DNA of 64,000 nt. Source: Sandaracinaceae bacterium. GTDB taxonomy: Bacteria; Myxococcota_A; Polyangia; Polyangiales; Houyiibacteriaceae. Within the stretch, counting starts at the first letter, position 1. Each line of letters opens with the position of its first letter. Of the stretch, positions 8,468-18,861 are shown piece after piece. Under the pieces are notes generated by a model, which was given only the letters and a program-made list of their open reading frames with translations, did not search any database and had not been told where the DNA came from. The stretch is from contig JACKEI010000003.1 of assembly GCA_020633075.1 (NCBI GenBank), positions 558,001-622,000 on the forward strand, read 5' to 3'. The position numbers and the translations under genes were made by a program.

Positions 8468-10159
8468 TTACTTTCGGTGTTCGATTTCGGGAGCGCGCTT
8501 GAAGAACGCGTTCGTGCTTGGGTCGTTGTAGGTCTTGTAGTCGATGAGCCAGGGCTCGACGGTCATGTCCTCCCCGACGTAGGTCACGGTCATCGACTTG
8601 GGGGTCACGCTGCGATAGCTCGAATCGGGCGGCAGGTCACCGTTGTCCATGCCTCCCGCCGAGAAGAGCGTCATCAGCGTGATGTTCTCGTCGTCGTAGT
8701 TCTTCAGGAAGCCGTCGTCCACCTTCTCGTGGCCGCGGATGAGCGTGTTGCAGCCCATGCGGTTGAGGAAGCGGGTGGCCTGCAGGCGCCCGAAGGGGAA
8801 GCGCGCCGACTGCTCCTGCAGCTCCGCGGGGATGACGTCGGCCGAGCTCGGGTCGCTCCACATCATCTGGAAGCGCATGTCCGGGTCGTTCAGCGCCGAC
8901 ATGTCGTGCCACTTCTCCTTGAGCAGGCGGTCGCGCGGGATGCCGGCGTGCACGAACATGGTGCGCCCGAAGAGCAGCACGTTGGGCATGCGGTCGAAGA
9001 GCTTCATGTAGTGCTGGAAGACCTCCACCGGGAGGTGCGGCTTGAGCGTGTTGATGGCCTCCGCCGGCTTCACGCCCCCGAAGATCTGCCCCTTGTACTC
9101 CAGGTAGTACTCGTGGTTGCCGCGCAGGACGTAGACGTGGTCCGGCGCGGTCACGAAGATCTGCATCACGCTGCGCAGCACGCCGTTGAGGCTGAACATG
9201 CCGCGGTCGATGTAGTCGCCCAGCAGCACCAGGATGGGCTTCTTCAGGCCGGTCGGGTTGGCCTTGTAGGCGGCCACCTTCGCGAAGAAGTCCGCCTGCA
9301 TGACGGCGCCCTTCAGGCAGCTGTAGCAGCCGTGCACGTCACCCAGCACCGTCAGCTCGTACCCGGGGCAGTTGGGGTCGATGGGGTGCACGTAGGTGTG
9401 GCCGTCCAAGAACGGCTCCTGCCCCACGAAGGCGTCCACCTTCTGCATGCCGCCTAGCTTGCCAGCGCCCTTCTCGCCCTGCTTCGCGAGCAGGTCGATC
9501 ATGGTGTCGATCAGCGCGCGGTCGCCCTGGATCTGCTGCTTGATGGTCTCGGGATCCGCGGAGTAGTGGTGCTCGAACTGATCGAAGAAGGGGTGCGTGA
9601 CCTGCGACGCGCGCATGTCGATCGGCTCGTCGGAGATCCGCACCTTCTTGTCCGCGTCGCTCACGGCGATGTCGATGTCGATGTCGCTCTCGAACAGGTC
9701 GATCAGCTCGTTGCGGAACTTCAGCTCGGCCGGGTGCAGCTCACCGTCCGCCGCGATCAGGTCGTCCATCGCGTCGATGAGCACCTTCTGGTTGTCCTCG
9801 TCGAACTCCTGGAACAGCTCGAAACAGCGCAACTTCAGCTTCGCGTGGATGAACGCGTCCTGGTCCTCGTCCTTGGCGACGGCTTCGGTGAACAGCTCGC
9901 GCACGTGTCGGTCGATGCCCTCGAAGACCTCGTGGAAGTGCTGCGTGAACTTGCCGACCAGCTCTGCCCGCAGCGCCGCGTCTGCGTTCGGCATGCCGGT
10001 GGTGACGCGCGCCTCGACCAACTTCCGGATGTAGTCCCGGACGAAGTCCTTCTCGCTGCTGTCGAAGTCACCGTCGATGTATCCGAACGTAGTCAGGTAG
10101 AAGATGATCGCCTGCATCTGCCGCTCGGCGGTCTTGGGATCCGTGCTGAACTTGAGCAT
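8468..10159 (-). CDS. TerB-like domain fused to PPP-family serine/threonine phosphatase
   Basis: A 563-residue protein. ATG 10159 is chosen because the longer open frame runs into the divergent gene. The helical N-terminal half (residues 1-230) contains acidic repeats of the form GDFDSSEKDFV and ADGELHPAELKF, typical of TerB-like metal-binding modules. The C-terminal half is a PPP-family phosphatase with all metal motifs: GDVHG (273-277), GDYIDRG (314-320), GNHE (347-350), then FVHAGI and IRGHE. It would dephosphorylate phosphoserine or phosphothreonine, consistent with the kinases in this window, though no specific substrate can be named. Its start is only 24 bp from another metallophosphoesterase transcribed the other way. 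Confidence 0.85.
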   Translation of the reverse strand: MLKFSTDPKTAERQMQAIIFYLTTFGYIDGDFDSSEKDFVRDYIRKLVEARVTTGMPNADAALRAELVGKFTQHFHEVFEGIDRHVRELFTEAVAKDEDQDAFIHAKLKLRCFELFQEFDEDNQKVLIDAMDDLIAADGELHPAELKFRNELIDLFESDIDIDIAVSDADKKVRISDEPIDMRASQVTHPFFDQFEHHYSADPETIKQQIQGDRALIDTMIDLLAKQGEKGAGKLGGMQKVDAFVGQEPFLDGHTYVHPIDPNCPGYELTVLGDVHGCYSCLKGAVMQADFFAKVAAYKANPTGLKKPILVLLGDYIDRGMFSLNGVLRSVMQIFVTAPDHVYVLRGNHEYYLEYKGQIFGGVKPAEAINTLKPHLPVEVFQHYMKLFDRMPNVLLFGRTMFVHAGIPRDRLLKEKWHDMSALNDPDMRFQMMWSDPSSADVIPAELQEQSARFPFGRLQATRFLNRMGCNTLIRGHEKVDDGFLKNYDDENITLMTLFSAGGMDNGDLPPDSSYRSVTPKSMTVTYVGEDMTVEPWLIDYKTYNDPSTNAFFKRAPEIEHRK

Positions 10160-10183
10160 GTCGAGATGATACACTGATCCGAG

Positions 10184-11197
10184 ATGTTCAAGCGTTCCCG
10201 TGCGCCCAAGGATGTGCTCGCCGAAGTGGAGCGCCGTGAGAAGGAGGCCAAGCGCCTCGGGTTGCTGCCCCGCATGTTCCGCGGCGGAGACTTCGAGGTC
10301 CGTCGCTTCGCGGGCCCCGAGCGCTGGGTGCAGCAGCTGGGCGGTCTGCGCGTGACGCACCTCACGGACCTGCACGTCGGGCGCGTGACGCCCATGGACG
10401 TGCAGCGTGAGGCCGTCGCCATCACCAACGGGCAGGCCGCCGACCTCGTCGTCCTCACCGGGGACTTCGTCTGTCACAGCCTCAACTACCTGGACGAGCT
10501 GACGGACACGCTGAAGGGGCTGGAGGCGCCGGCCATCGCCGTCCTCGGCAACCATGACTACTGGGCGGGGGGCGAGGAGGTGCAGCGGGCGCTCGAGCGG
10601 GCCGGTGTGCTGGTGCTCCGCAATGAGCACACGCTGCTCACGCTGCGCGGCGAGAAGCTGCAGGTCGTCGGCCTGGACGACGCCTACACGGGCCACGCGG
10701 ACCTGCGCGCGGCGACCCGCGGCTTGCGCACGGACGTACCCACGCTGGGCCTCAGCCACATCGGCGAGGAGGCGGACGCGCTGTGGGACAAAGGCGCCGC
10801 GCTGGTCCTCGCGGGGCACACCCACGCCGGGCAGGTCACGCTCGCGGGGCTGCACGAGCTCGCGGTGGGCAAGCTGGCCGGTCACAAGTACGTGCACGGC
10901 ATCTACGGGTCGCGGCGCGCCGAGACCGCGCCGGCCGGCGCGCTGTACGTGGGGGCAGGGGTGGGCGCCGCGGTCATGCCCCTGCGCCTTGGAGAACGCG
11001 CACGCCGCGAGGTGACGTCGTTCGAGCTGGGCCACGCGCCGGGGACGCTGGACGAGCACCACGACGACCAGCCGGCCCTGAAGGGGCGCGCCCCCACCGC
11101 GGCCACGCGGGCGCGCCGCGCCGCCGCGGTCGTGAAAAAGAAGGAAAAAAGGGCTGCCAAGAACGGCGGTTCCACTTTCCGGCTCGACGAGAAGTGA
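10184..11197 (+). CDS. Calcineurin-like metallophosphoesterase (YaeI-type)
   Basis: A 337-residue phosphoesterase with a dinuclear metal site: DLH (62-64), GDF (93-95), GNHD (122-125) and GHTHAGQ near residue 211. This pattern matches the YaeI/UDP-2,3-diacylglucosamine hydrolase-like branch, which acts on lipid or nucleotide phosphoesters; the actual substrate is unknown. There is no membrane anchor. The last 35 residues are Lys/Arg-rich and low in complexity. A TACACT hexamer ends about 8 bases before the ATG, so the message may be almost leaderless. It is divergent from the PPP phosphatase gene. Confidence 0.85.
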   Translation: MFKRSRAPKDVLAEVERREKEAKRLGLLPRMFRGGDFEVRRFAGPERWVQQLGGLRVTHLTDLHVGRVTPMDVQREAVAITNGQAADLVVLTGDFVCHSLNYLDELTDTLKGLEAPAIAVLGNHDYWAGGEEVQRALERAGVLVLRNEHTLLTLRGEKLQVVGLDDAYTGHADLRAATRGLRTDVPTLGLSHIGEEADALWDKGAALVLAGHTHAGQVTLAGLHELAVGKLAGHKYVHGIYGSRRAETAPAGALYVGAGVGAAVMPLRLGERARREVTSFELGHAPGTLDEHHDDQPALKGRAPTAATRARRAAAVVKKKEKRAAKNGGSTFRLDEK

Positions 11198-11221
11198 AAC
11201 ACGTTCTACTTTGCGAGGGCT

Positions 11222-12883
11222 ATGAGCTCACGCAAGTCATCCGCCCGCTCTCGTTCCGCCGCGCCAGACCCCGCGCTCCCGCCGCTCGTCATCGACGACG
11301 CCGCCTCTGAGCGCTGGGACGAGAGCGCGGAGCTGTTGGTCGTCGGCTTCGGAGGCGCTGGGGCCTGCGCCGCCATCCAGGCCCGCGAGCTGGGGCTGGA
11401 CGTGCTGGTCATCGACCGCTTCCACGGTGGCGGTGCCACGGCCATCAGCGGCGGCGTCTTCTACTCCGGTGGGGGCACGCACATCCAGCGCGAGGCGGGC
11501 GTGGATGACAGCGTCGACGAGATGGTGAAGTACCTCTCCATGGAGACGCAGGGCGTGGTCAGCGACGAGCTGCTGCGCGAGTTCTGCGAGGGCAGCGCCG
11601 ACACGCTGCGCTGGCTGGAGCGCTACGGTGTGCCCTTCGAGGCCAGCCTGTGCCCCTTCAAGACCAGCTACCCGCTCGACAAGTACTACCTCTACTACTC
11701 GGGCAACGAGGGCCTCGCGCCGTTCAAGGAGAAGGCCAAGCCCGCGCCCCGAGGCCACCGCGCCAAGGGCAAGGGCCTGCCGGGCGCTTCCTTTTACGAC
11801 CCGCTGCGCGACTCGGCGCTGCGGCTCGGGGCCCGCACCATGACCGAGACGCGCGTCACTCGGCTGATCACGGACCGCGACGGAGCGGTTGTCGGCGTCG
11901 AAGCCCAACGCCTGGAGGGCACGTGGGCGCGCGTGCATCAGGAGCTCCACAAGCGCGGCATCCAGATCGTGCCCTACAACCCGGGCCTCGCGAACAAGCT
12001 GCGCGAGCAGTGCTTCGAGATCGAGAAGACGCGCAGCAAGACCATCCGCCTGCGTGGCACCAAGGGTGTGGTGCTCGCGGCCGGTGGCTTCGTCTACAAC
12101 CGGGCGATGATCGACGAGCACGCGCCCGCTTACCGCAAGGGCATGCCGCTCGGTACGCCTGCGGACAACGGCAGCGGCATCCTCCTGGGCCAGAGCGTGG
12201 GCGGCGACATCGACCGCATGGGGCGCGTCAGCGCGTGGCGCTTCATCAACCCGCCCATGGCCTTCGCGCACGGCATGATCGTGAACAAGCAGGGCGAGCG
12301 CTACATCAACGAGATGCGCTACGGGGCCGCGATCGGCGAGGCCATGGTGGACCAGAACGAGGGCACGGCGCTGCTGATCATCGACCAGCACCTCAAGGAC
12401 CTCGCGCGCGAGCAGTCCCGTCCGGGGGAGGCGCAGTGGTTCCAGCGCGCTCCGGCGTTGCTCAACCTGTGGTTCAACTCCCGTCGCGGCGAGACCATCG
12501 AGGACCTGGCGCGTCTGATCAAGGTGCCGCCCGACGCCCTGCGCGCCACCCTCGATGCGTACAACCAGGTGGCCGAGAGTCAGCAGAGCGACGAGTTCGG
12601 CAAGACCCCGGACACCATGCGCGCGATGCGCCGCGGGCCCTACTACGCCATCGACTGCTCCATCTACAGCAAGCGCTTCCCCTGCCCGACCCTCACGCTG
12701 GGCGGCCTCGTGGTGGATGAGCAGAGCGGCTTGGTGAAGCGCGAGGACGGGAGCACCGTCAAGGGGCTCTACGCCGCCGGCCGCACGGCGGTGGGCATCT
12801 GCTCGCGGCAGTACGTCAGCGGTCTGAGCATCGCCGACTGCGTGTTCTCGGGGCGGCGCGCGGCACGCCACGCGGCCGGCTGA
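11222..12883 (+). CDS. FAD-dependent dehydrogenase (3-ketosteroid dehydrogenase / fumarate reductase flavoprotein type)
   Basis: A 553-residue flavoprotein. GAGGG precedes the ATG. The N-terminal dinucleotide-binding motif is LLVVGFGGAGACAAIQARE, continuing to VLVIDRFHGGGATAISGGVFYSGGG. A second FAD-contacting motif near the C-terminus (GLYAAGRTAVGICSRQYVSGLSIADC) is characteristic of 3-ketosteroid dehydrogenase relatives. The enzyme would introduce or reduce a C=C bond next to a carbonyl. No sterol genes surround it, so the steroid assignment is only by family resemblance. It follows the metallophosphoesterase gene by 24 bases. Confidence 0.82.
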   Translation: MSSRKSSARSRSAAPDPALPPLVIDDAASERWDESAELLVVGFGGAGACAAIQARELGLDVLVIDRFHGGGATAISGGVFYSGGGTHIQREAGVDDSVDEMVKYLSMETQGVVSDELLREFCEGSADTLRWLERYGVPFEASLCPFKTSYPLDKYYLYYSGNEGLAPFKEKAKPAPRGHRAKGKGLPGASFYDPLRDSALRLGARTMTETRVTRLITDRDGAVVGVEAQRLEGTWARVHQELHKRGIQIVPYNPGLANKLREQCFEIEKTRSKTIRLRGTKGVVLAAGGFVYNRAMIDEHAPAYRKGMPLGTPADNGSGILLGQSVGGDIDRMGRVSAWRFINPPMAFAHGMIVNKQGERYINEMRYGAAIGEAMVDQNEGTALLIIDQHLKDLAREQSRPGEAQWFQRAPALLNLWFNSRRGETIEDLARLIKVPPDALRATLDAYNQVAESQQSDEFGKTPDTMRAMRRGPYYAIDCSIYSKRFPCPTLTLGGLVVDEQSGLVKREDGSTVKGLYAAGRTAVGICSRQYVSGLSIADCVFSGRRAARHAAG

Positions 12884-12887
12884 GGCG

Positions 12888-13592
12888 CTACTCGTCTCGC
12901 TCGGAGTCGTCGTCCACGTGCTCGGCCGACGACGGGCCGAGGCGCGTGATGGCCTCTTCGCAGTACTGCCGGTAGCTCGCCACCTCGAGCGCGCCGACTC
13001 CTGCGAGGAGGCAGCGCTCGAAGGCGCGGCGGGCCTGCTCCAGCAAGAACTCGATCCGCTCGGGGGGCGCGGCCCGCACGTCCGCGCGCGGGTTCGACGG
13101 GACGGGAATGCGCACCCCCCGCAGCTGCAGCGCCGTGTCCTCGTACAGGTAGCCCAGCAGCGCGGACGCGATCAGGTGTTCTTCGCGCTCACCCGCCCGG
13201 AGCGCCCGGAGCTCGATGCGGCACGACGCCAAGATGTCGCTGCGGAGCGCGACCCAGGGTCGCAGCGCGCCCTCGGCCCAGGCGTCGATGTCCGCGCGCG
13301 TGGCGTGCTCCGGCAGCGGCTCGAGGGGGGACTCGCTGGCCAGCAGGGCTAGGCGGTACACCCGCTGGAAGCGGGCCGTCGTGCTCCCCAGGCGCAGCGG
13401 CAGGTACGGCATGTCCGCGATGCCGGGGCTCTCGTCGGTGGGCTCGGTGCTCGCGGGCGCCCGCTGAATGCCCGCGCCGGTGCTCTCCGCCGCGCTGGGC
13501 TCAGGGACGCCCCCGCCGCAGCCCGTGATCAGCAGCCCGGCCGCGAGCGCTAGGCTCGCGAGCAAGGCGCGGGTGCGGCGCGCAGCCCACAA
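12888..13592 (-). CDS. Putative lipoprotein of unknown function
   Basis: I do not recognise the family. With the TTG at 13592 as start the protein has 234 residues and a textbook lipoprotein signal: AARRTR, a hydrophobic run, and LLITGC with Cys25. Upstream in-frame starts (TTG 13652, ATG 13706) would add an unlikely Arg/Pro-rich leader or overlap atpC. The mature part is helical with several Cys, and an acidic tail ends the protein. It follows atpC on the same strand by 65 bases, so it is probably read from the atpD promoter. Confidence 0.6.
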   Translation of the reverse strand: MWAARRTRALLASLALAAGLLITGCGGGVPEPSAAESTGAGIQRAPASTEPTDESPGIADMPYLPLRLGSTTARFQRVYRLALLASESPLEPLPEHATRADIDAWAEGALRPWVALRSDILASCRIELRALRAGEREEHLIASALLGYLYEDTALQLRGVRIPVPSNPRADVRAAPPERIEFLLEQARRAFERCLLAGVGALEVASYRQYCEEAITRLGPSSAEHVDDDSERDE

Positions 13593-13657
13593 CGAGCAAC
13601 GCGCCCGGCGGCGGGGGCCACGGGGCGCGTCAACGTCGAACCGGCTGGTCAAGAGCC

Positions 13658-14080
13658 TCAGCGGGCCGAGGCCATTTCGTGCGCCTTGATCCGCGCCTCG
13701 GCCCACTCCTTGTCGCGCTCGAGCTCGGCGAACTCGGGGCCCTCGTGGCGCTCACCGAACGCACGCAAGGCCTCGTTGGCGGCCGTGTACTCGGCCTTGA
13801 CCACCGACAGGTCGATGTCCTCGGGGGTCGCGATCATGTCGGTCAGCAGGAGCACCTTGTCCGGGCCTGCCTCGACGAAGCCGGGGCCGATGGCGGCCAC
13901 GTGCTTCTTGCCGTTGGCGACGTACTCGAGCACGCCGCAGCGCAGCGCGGCCAGGAGCGGAAGGTGGCCCGGCAGGACGCCGAACTCACCGCGCACGCTG
14001 GGCGCCGCCACGGAGGTCGCGTCGGTCTTGAGCGCGAGCCCGGTGGGGGTGGCCACTTCGAGGTTCAGTACGGCGGCCAT
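13658..14080 (-). CDS. atpC: F1 ATP synthase epsilon subunit
   Basis: A 140-residue epsilon subunit. The beta-sandwich part holds the conserved GEFGVLPGHLPLLAAL and GFVEAGPDKVLLLTD; a two-helix C-terminal region follows. It sits in the rotor stalk and regulates ATP hydrolysis. It starts three bases after the atpD stop, so the two are translated as a pair. The other F1 genes lie about 4 kb away on the opposite strand. Confidence 0.96.
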   Translation of the reverse strand: MAAVLNLEVATPTGLALKTDATSVAAPSVRGEFGVLPGHLPLLAALRCGVLEYVANGKKHVAAIGPGFVEAGPDKVLLLTDMIATPEDIDLSVVKAEYTAANEALRAFGERHEGPEFAELERDKEWAEARIKAHEMASAR

Positions 14081-14083
14081 GGG

Positions 14084-15520
<1,437 letters not shown>

Positions 15521-15924
15521 GGGATTTCCTGGTACGTCCTATTGAGGAAAATGGGGCTAGCGTCGGCCGTCCGGTCTGACGCGGGCCGTGAGCGGGTCCA
15601 GCGAGCGCCAAACCGGCGAGAAGTGAAGGGGGCGGGTGCGGGGCCGAGGGCCCTCCGCGAGCGCGCCGCATCTAGCACGCGTGCCCGGGGCGGTCAACGG
15701 AGAGAGACTGAGGATGAGCGGTGCGCAAACAAGACGACTTTTTTCAGATCCGGTCTTGTGGGCGCTGCGTCACATGGCCTAGGGTCGCACCTTCCGGCGG
15801 TCCATAACCGTTGTGGCTGTACGAATAATGCACCATCTCGCAAAAATAGTTGCGAATGTCACCCCGCCAGATGACAATGGCCCCAAAGGTTTCGTCCCAC
15901 GGGGGAATCGAAAAACCAAGATTC
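15521..15924. other. Divergent intergenic region atpD / kinase gene
   Basis: About 400 bases without a gene. It holds the atpD promoter candidate on the minus strand and, for the kinase gene, TTGTGG (15756-15761) with TAGGGT (15780-15785) 18 bases downstream. The stretch 15724-15750 is AT-rich (a run of six T). I see no RNA structure or protein gene here. Confidence 0.5.
15669..15697 (-). promoter_or_regulatory. Candidate vegetative promoter of atpDC
   Basis: On the minus strand TTGACC (15692-15697) and TAGATG (15669-15674) are separated by exactly 17 bases, the geometry of a primary-sigma promoter. Transcription would start near 15662, giving a leader of about 140 bases before atpD. The -10 box resembles the TAGNNT hexamers at other starts in this window. 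Confidence 0.45.
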
Positions 15925-17571
15925 ATGGCTGACCCATCGCCGAAAACGTCGTCGAACACCGACACTCTCATTGGTCGCGTCATCAATGACCGCTTTGAGA
16001 TCATCGACCTGATCGCGCGCGGCGGCATGGGGCGGGTCTATCGCGCTCAGCAGCGCCCGCTCGGCCGCCAGGTCGCGCTGAAGATCCTGGACCCCCGCTA
16101 CAAGGGTGACGAAGACCCGGAGTTCCAGACGCGCTTCTTCTTGGAGGCGTCGACCGCCGCCAAGCTGTCGCACCCGAACACGGTCACCGTCTTCGACTAC
16201 GGTAAGACCACCGACGAGATCTACTTCATCGTCATGGAGCTGGTGGAGGGCCGCACGCTCTCCGCGCTGCTCAAGGAGCTCGGGCCGATCGAGCCAGAGC
16301 GCGCGATCAACATCGCGGTGCAGATCGCCCGCTCCGTGCGTGAGGCTCACGGCCTCGGTGTCATCCACCGCGACCTCAAGCCCGCCAACGTGTTGCTCAC
16401 GCGCCACGGAGACGAAGAGGACTTCGTCAAGGTGCTGGACTTCGGTCTGGTCAAGGACGTGGAGGCCAACGAAGAGCTGACCCAGGCCGGTCTCTTCATG
16501 GGCTCGCCCAAGTACATGTCGCCGGAGCAGATCCAGGGCGGCGACGTGGACGCGCGCACAGACATCTACGCCCTCGGCGTCATGCTCTACCTGATGCTCT
16601 GCGGGCGGGTGCCGTTCGACCGCGACAACCAGGTGCAGATCCTGATGGCGCACATGCGCGAGGCCGTCCCGCCCATGGTGCGCGACGACGGCGTGGCCGT
16701 GCCCGCGGCGCTCGAAGCCGTGGTCATGAACTGCCTCGAGAAGGACGCCAACAACCGCTACTCGGACATGAACGAGCTGGTGGCGGCGCTCAAGAGCGCG
16801 AGCGGCCAGATGGGCAACCCGCTCAACACCAGCGGCAACTACGCGCTGAGCGGTGCGTTCGACCTGAGCGGCATGCGCGCCACGCCGGGCATCACACCGA
16901 ACGGCACGCCCGGCCAGGGCTTCCCTTCGGCCAGCCCGAGCAGCGGCTTCGCGGCTGCCAGTGGCTCGCTGCCCACGCTGGAGAGCGACAACGAGGCGGA
17001 CAGCAAGGGTGGATCCGCGAAGTGGATCGTGCTGCTGCTGATCCTGGCGCTCGGGGGCGGCGCCGCTGCGGCGGTGCTCAGCAGCAACCAGGACGCGGTC
17101 GCCAGCAACACCACCGCCACGCCGACCACACCGCCCGAGACCCCGGCAGAGCCGGCTGGGACCGAGGGCACACCCAACGCGGCCGGGGCCACCGACCCAG
17201 AGCCTGCGGCCGTGGGCGAAGAGGCTCCCTTGGCCAGCGTCGTCGTGGACCTCCGTTCCGACCCGCCTGGCGCCACGGTGCTGTTGGGGAGCCGCGCGCT
17301 GGGTGTCACACCCACTCAGCGTGAGCTCGTTGGCGAGGACGCGGAGCGCGGTCGCGAGCTGACCTTCACGTTCCAGAAGTCGGGCTACGACGTGCAGAAT
17401 TCGGTTCGCGTCGTCACCGGCGAGCCGAACATGCTGGTGGAGGTCACGCTGCAGCGGACGCAGGTCATCCGGCGCCCGACGCGAACGCCGGATCCCACGC
17501 CCACCATGACGTCGACCATGGTCGACGGGCCGTCCGTGCGCCCGTCGGGCTACCACGACTCGCCCTACTGA
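15925..17571 (+). CDS. Transmembrane serine/threonine protein kinase with PEGA domain
   Basis: A 548-residue Hanks-type kinase. Start ATG 15925 is preferred because the upstream frame lacks a domain. The glycine loop is ARGGMGRVYRA, the ATP-anchoring Lys is in VALKI, the catalytic Asp150 is in VIHRDLKPAN, the metal Asp is in DFGLVKD, and SPKYMSPEQ closes the activation segment. A Gly/Ser/Thr-rich linker precedes one membrane helix (VLLLILALGGGAAAAVL), and the outer part ends with a PEGA-like beta domain (VVVDLRSDPPGATVLLGSRALG). Kinase inside, sensor outside is the inferred topology. The gene is divergent from atpD. Confidence 0.93.
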   Translation: MADPSPKTSSNTDTLIGRVINDRFEIIDLIARGGMGRVYRAQQRPLGRQVALKILDPRYKGDEDPEFQTRFFLEASTAAKLSHPNTVTVFDYGKTTDEIYFIVMELVEGRTLSALLKELGPIEPERAINIAVQIARSVREAHGLGVIHRDLKPANVLLTRHGDEEDFVKVLDFGLVKDVEANEELTQAGLFMGSPKYMSPEQIQGGDVDARTDIYALGVMLYLMLCGRVPFDRDNQVQILMAHMREAVPPMVRDDGVAVPAALEAVVMNCLEKDANNRYSDMNELVAALKSASGQMGNPLNTSGNYALSGAFDLSGMRATPGITPNGTPGQGFPSASPSSGFAAASGSLPTLESDNEADSKGGSAKWIVLLLILALGGGAAAAVLSSNQDAVASNTTATPTTPPETPAEPAGTEGTPNAAGATDPEPAAVGEEAPLASVVVDLRSDPPGATVLLGSRALGVTPTQRELVGEDAERGRELTFTFQKSGYDVQNSVRVVTGEPNMLVEVTLQRTQVIRRPTRTPDPTPTMTSTMVDGPSVRPSGYHDSPY

Positions 17572-17627
17572 GGACGCGCATCCGCAGGGCCGCCCGCGCC
17601 GTTCAGGCGACGGCCCGTCGCGCGGGT

Positions 17628-17656
17628 TTGACGCGGCGCCAGCGGCTACGTAGGGT
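17628..17656 (+). promoter_or_regulatory. Candidate promoter of the bactofilin gene
   Basis: TTGACG (17628-17633) and TAGGGT (17651-17656) are separated by 17 bases. Transcription would begin near 17663, only about six bases before the bactofilin ATG, which would make the message essentially leaderless; there is no ribosome binding site in front of the ATG. Confidence 0.45.
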
Positions 17657-17668
17657 GCGCATCACTTC

Positions 17669-18268
17669 ATGGCCGAAACGGACCTCACAGGGCTCTCGGA
17701 GATCAACGCGCTGCTGGGCGCGGGCACCGAGTACGAAGGCAAGCTCGTCTTTCAGGGGCGTGTGCGGGTCGACGGCCGCTTCGTGGGCGAGATCCGCGGG
17801 AGCGATGTCTTGATCCTCGGCGCGACGGCGGACGTCACGGCGCACATCGACGTGGGCGCGCTCATCGTTCTCGGGGGGACGCTGCGCGGGGACGTGGTCG
17901 CTCACCGCCTGGTGGAGCTCCACGCTCCTGGCGCCGTGCACGGCGACATCGAGACGCCGCAGCTCTTCATCGACAAGGGCGCAACCTTCTCCGGCAGGTG
18001 CACGATGGGGGCTGGGCCCTCGGAGGTGCTTCCCTTGGAGCCACCCCCCGCAGGCACGAGCGGGGCGCCCCAGGGCCACGAGGTCGAGGCCACCGACGAG
18101 GCCCCCGAGGGGACTGCCGGCGATGGCACATCGCCCACGGACGAGCTCCTCAGCGCCCCGGACGCGGCGGCTCCCCCTGCAGCGGACGAGGACGACGAGC
18201 CCTTCGTGCGCGCCCCGCTCGATGACGACGGGAGCGGCCCAGATCTACGGCGAGCGCCCCGCACCTGA
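17669..18268 (+). CDS. Bactofilin (polymer-forming cytoskeletal protein)
   Basis: A 199-residue protein. Residues 10-110 form the bactofilin beta-helix with its repeated short strands (YEGKLVFQGRVRVDGRFVGEI, VLILGATADVTAHI, LIVLGGTLRGDV, VELHAPGAVHGDIETP). A disordered Pro/Glu/Asp-rich tail follows. Bactofilins polymerise without nucleotide and shape cells or place proteins. It follows the kinase gene by 97 bases and has its own promoter candidate. A GC-rich hairpin (18257-18274) overlaps the stop codon. Confidence 0.9.
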   Translation: MAETDLTGLSEINALLGAGTEYEGKLVFQGRVRVDGRFVGEIRGSDVLILGATADVTAHIDVGALIVLGGTLRGDVVAHRLVELHAPGAVHGDIETPQLFIDKGATFSGRCTMGAGPSEVLPLEPPPAGTSGAPQGHEVEATDEAPEGTAGDGTSPTDELLSAPDAAAPPAADEDDEPFVRAPLDDDGSGPDLRRAPRT

Positions 18269-18291
18269 GCGGGGGGTCCACCGCGACCGGG

Positions 18292-18861
18292 TCAGGCGAC
18301 CGACGCGACCCGCCGACGCAGGGCGCGGATGGTGCGACGCGCGGCCTTCACGTTCTCGGCCGTGAACACCGACGCGGGGAGCGGCAGGTCCGGGTCCACC
18401 AAGATCTCGAACTCCACGAGCGTGTGCGTTGCGTCTACGGGGGTGATCTCCCAGGTCGCGTGGAAGAGGTCCACGTTGCCCTCGGTCATGGTGGCTTCGA
18501 TGATGCGCGTGTCCCCACGGTTGGGCCGCGGACGAATCCGGAGCTGCGCCCACAGGGTGGCCGAGTTCCGCATGACGTTCACTTCCACATACACCATGGC
18601 GGACGACCCACGCTGGGACAGCACACGTGACGCGGCGAAGTGCGGCAGGAAGCGGGCGTAGTTGCCGTAGTCCTCCACCACACGCATGACCGCGTCGACC
18701 GGCTGGTCCACCACGCCGCGGGCCGTGCCCCACTCGACCGAGGTCCCGGACTGGCTGCGCTGACCCGTCACCACGTCGTCGCCGGACTGCGCGACCGCGG
18801 TCGACGCGGCACCCATCAAGAGGGTGAGAGCGAGCGAGAGCGAGAGGGACGTGCGGAACAT
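18292..18861 (-). CDS. Secreted SRPBCC (START-like/polyketide cyclase) domain protein
   Basis: A 189-residue protein. Starting at 18861 it has GGAGG at the correct distance and a clear signal peptide ending in AQ near residue 25; the longer frame upstream has no such logic. The mature part follows the SRPBCC fold: VDQPVDAVMRVVEDYGNYARFLPHF, a central strand block, THTLVEFEILVDPDLPLP, and a C-terminal helix with VKAARRTIRALRRRV. The fold binds hydrophobic ligands; the ligand is unknown. It converges on the bactofilin gene. Confidence 0.8.
   Translation of the reverse strand: MFRTSLSLSLALTLLMGAASTAVAQSGDDVVTGQRSQSGTSVEWGTARGVVDQPVDAVMRVVEDYGNYARFLPHFAASRVLSQRGSSAMVYVEVNVMRNSATLWAQLRIRPRPNRGDTRIIEATMTEGNVDLFHATWEITPVDATHTLVEFEILVDPDLPLPASVFTAENVKAARRTIRALRRRVASVA

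Noticed and set aside
18257..18274. GC hairpin CCCCGC/GCGGGG at the bactofilin stop as a terminator
   Set aside because: No T-run follows on either strand, so it was not called; it may still mark the convergent gene end.
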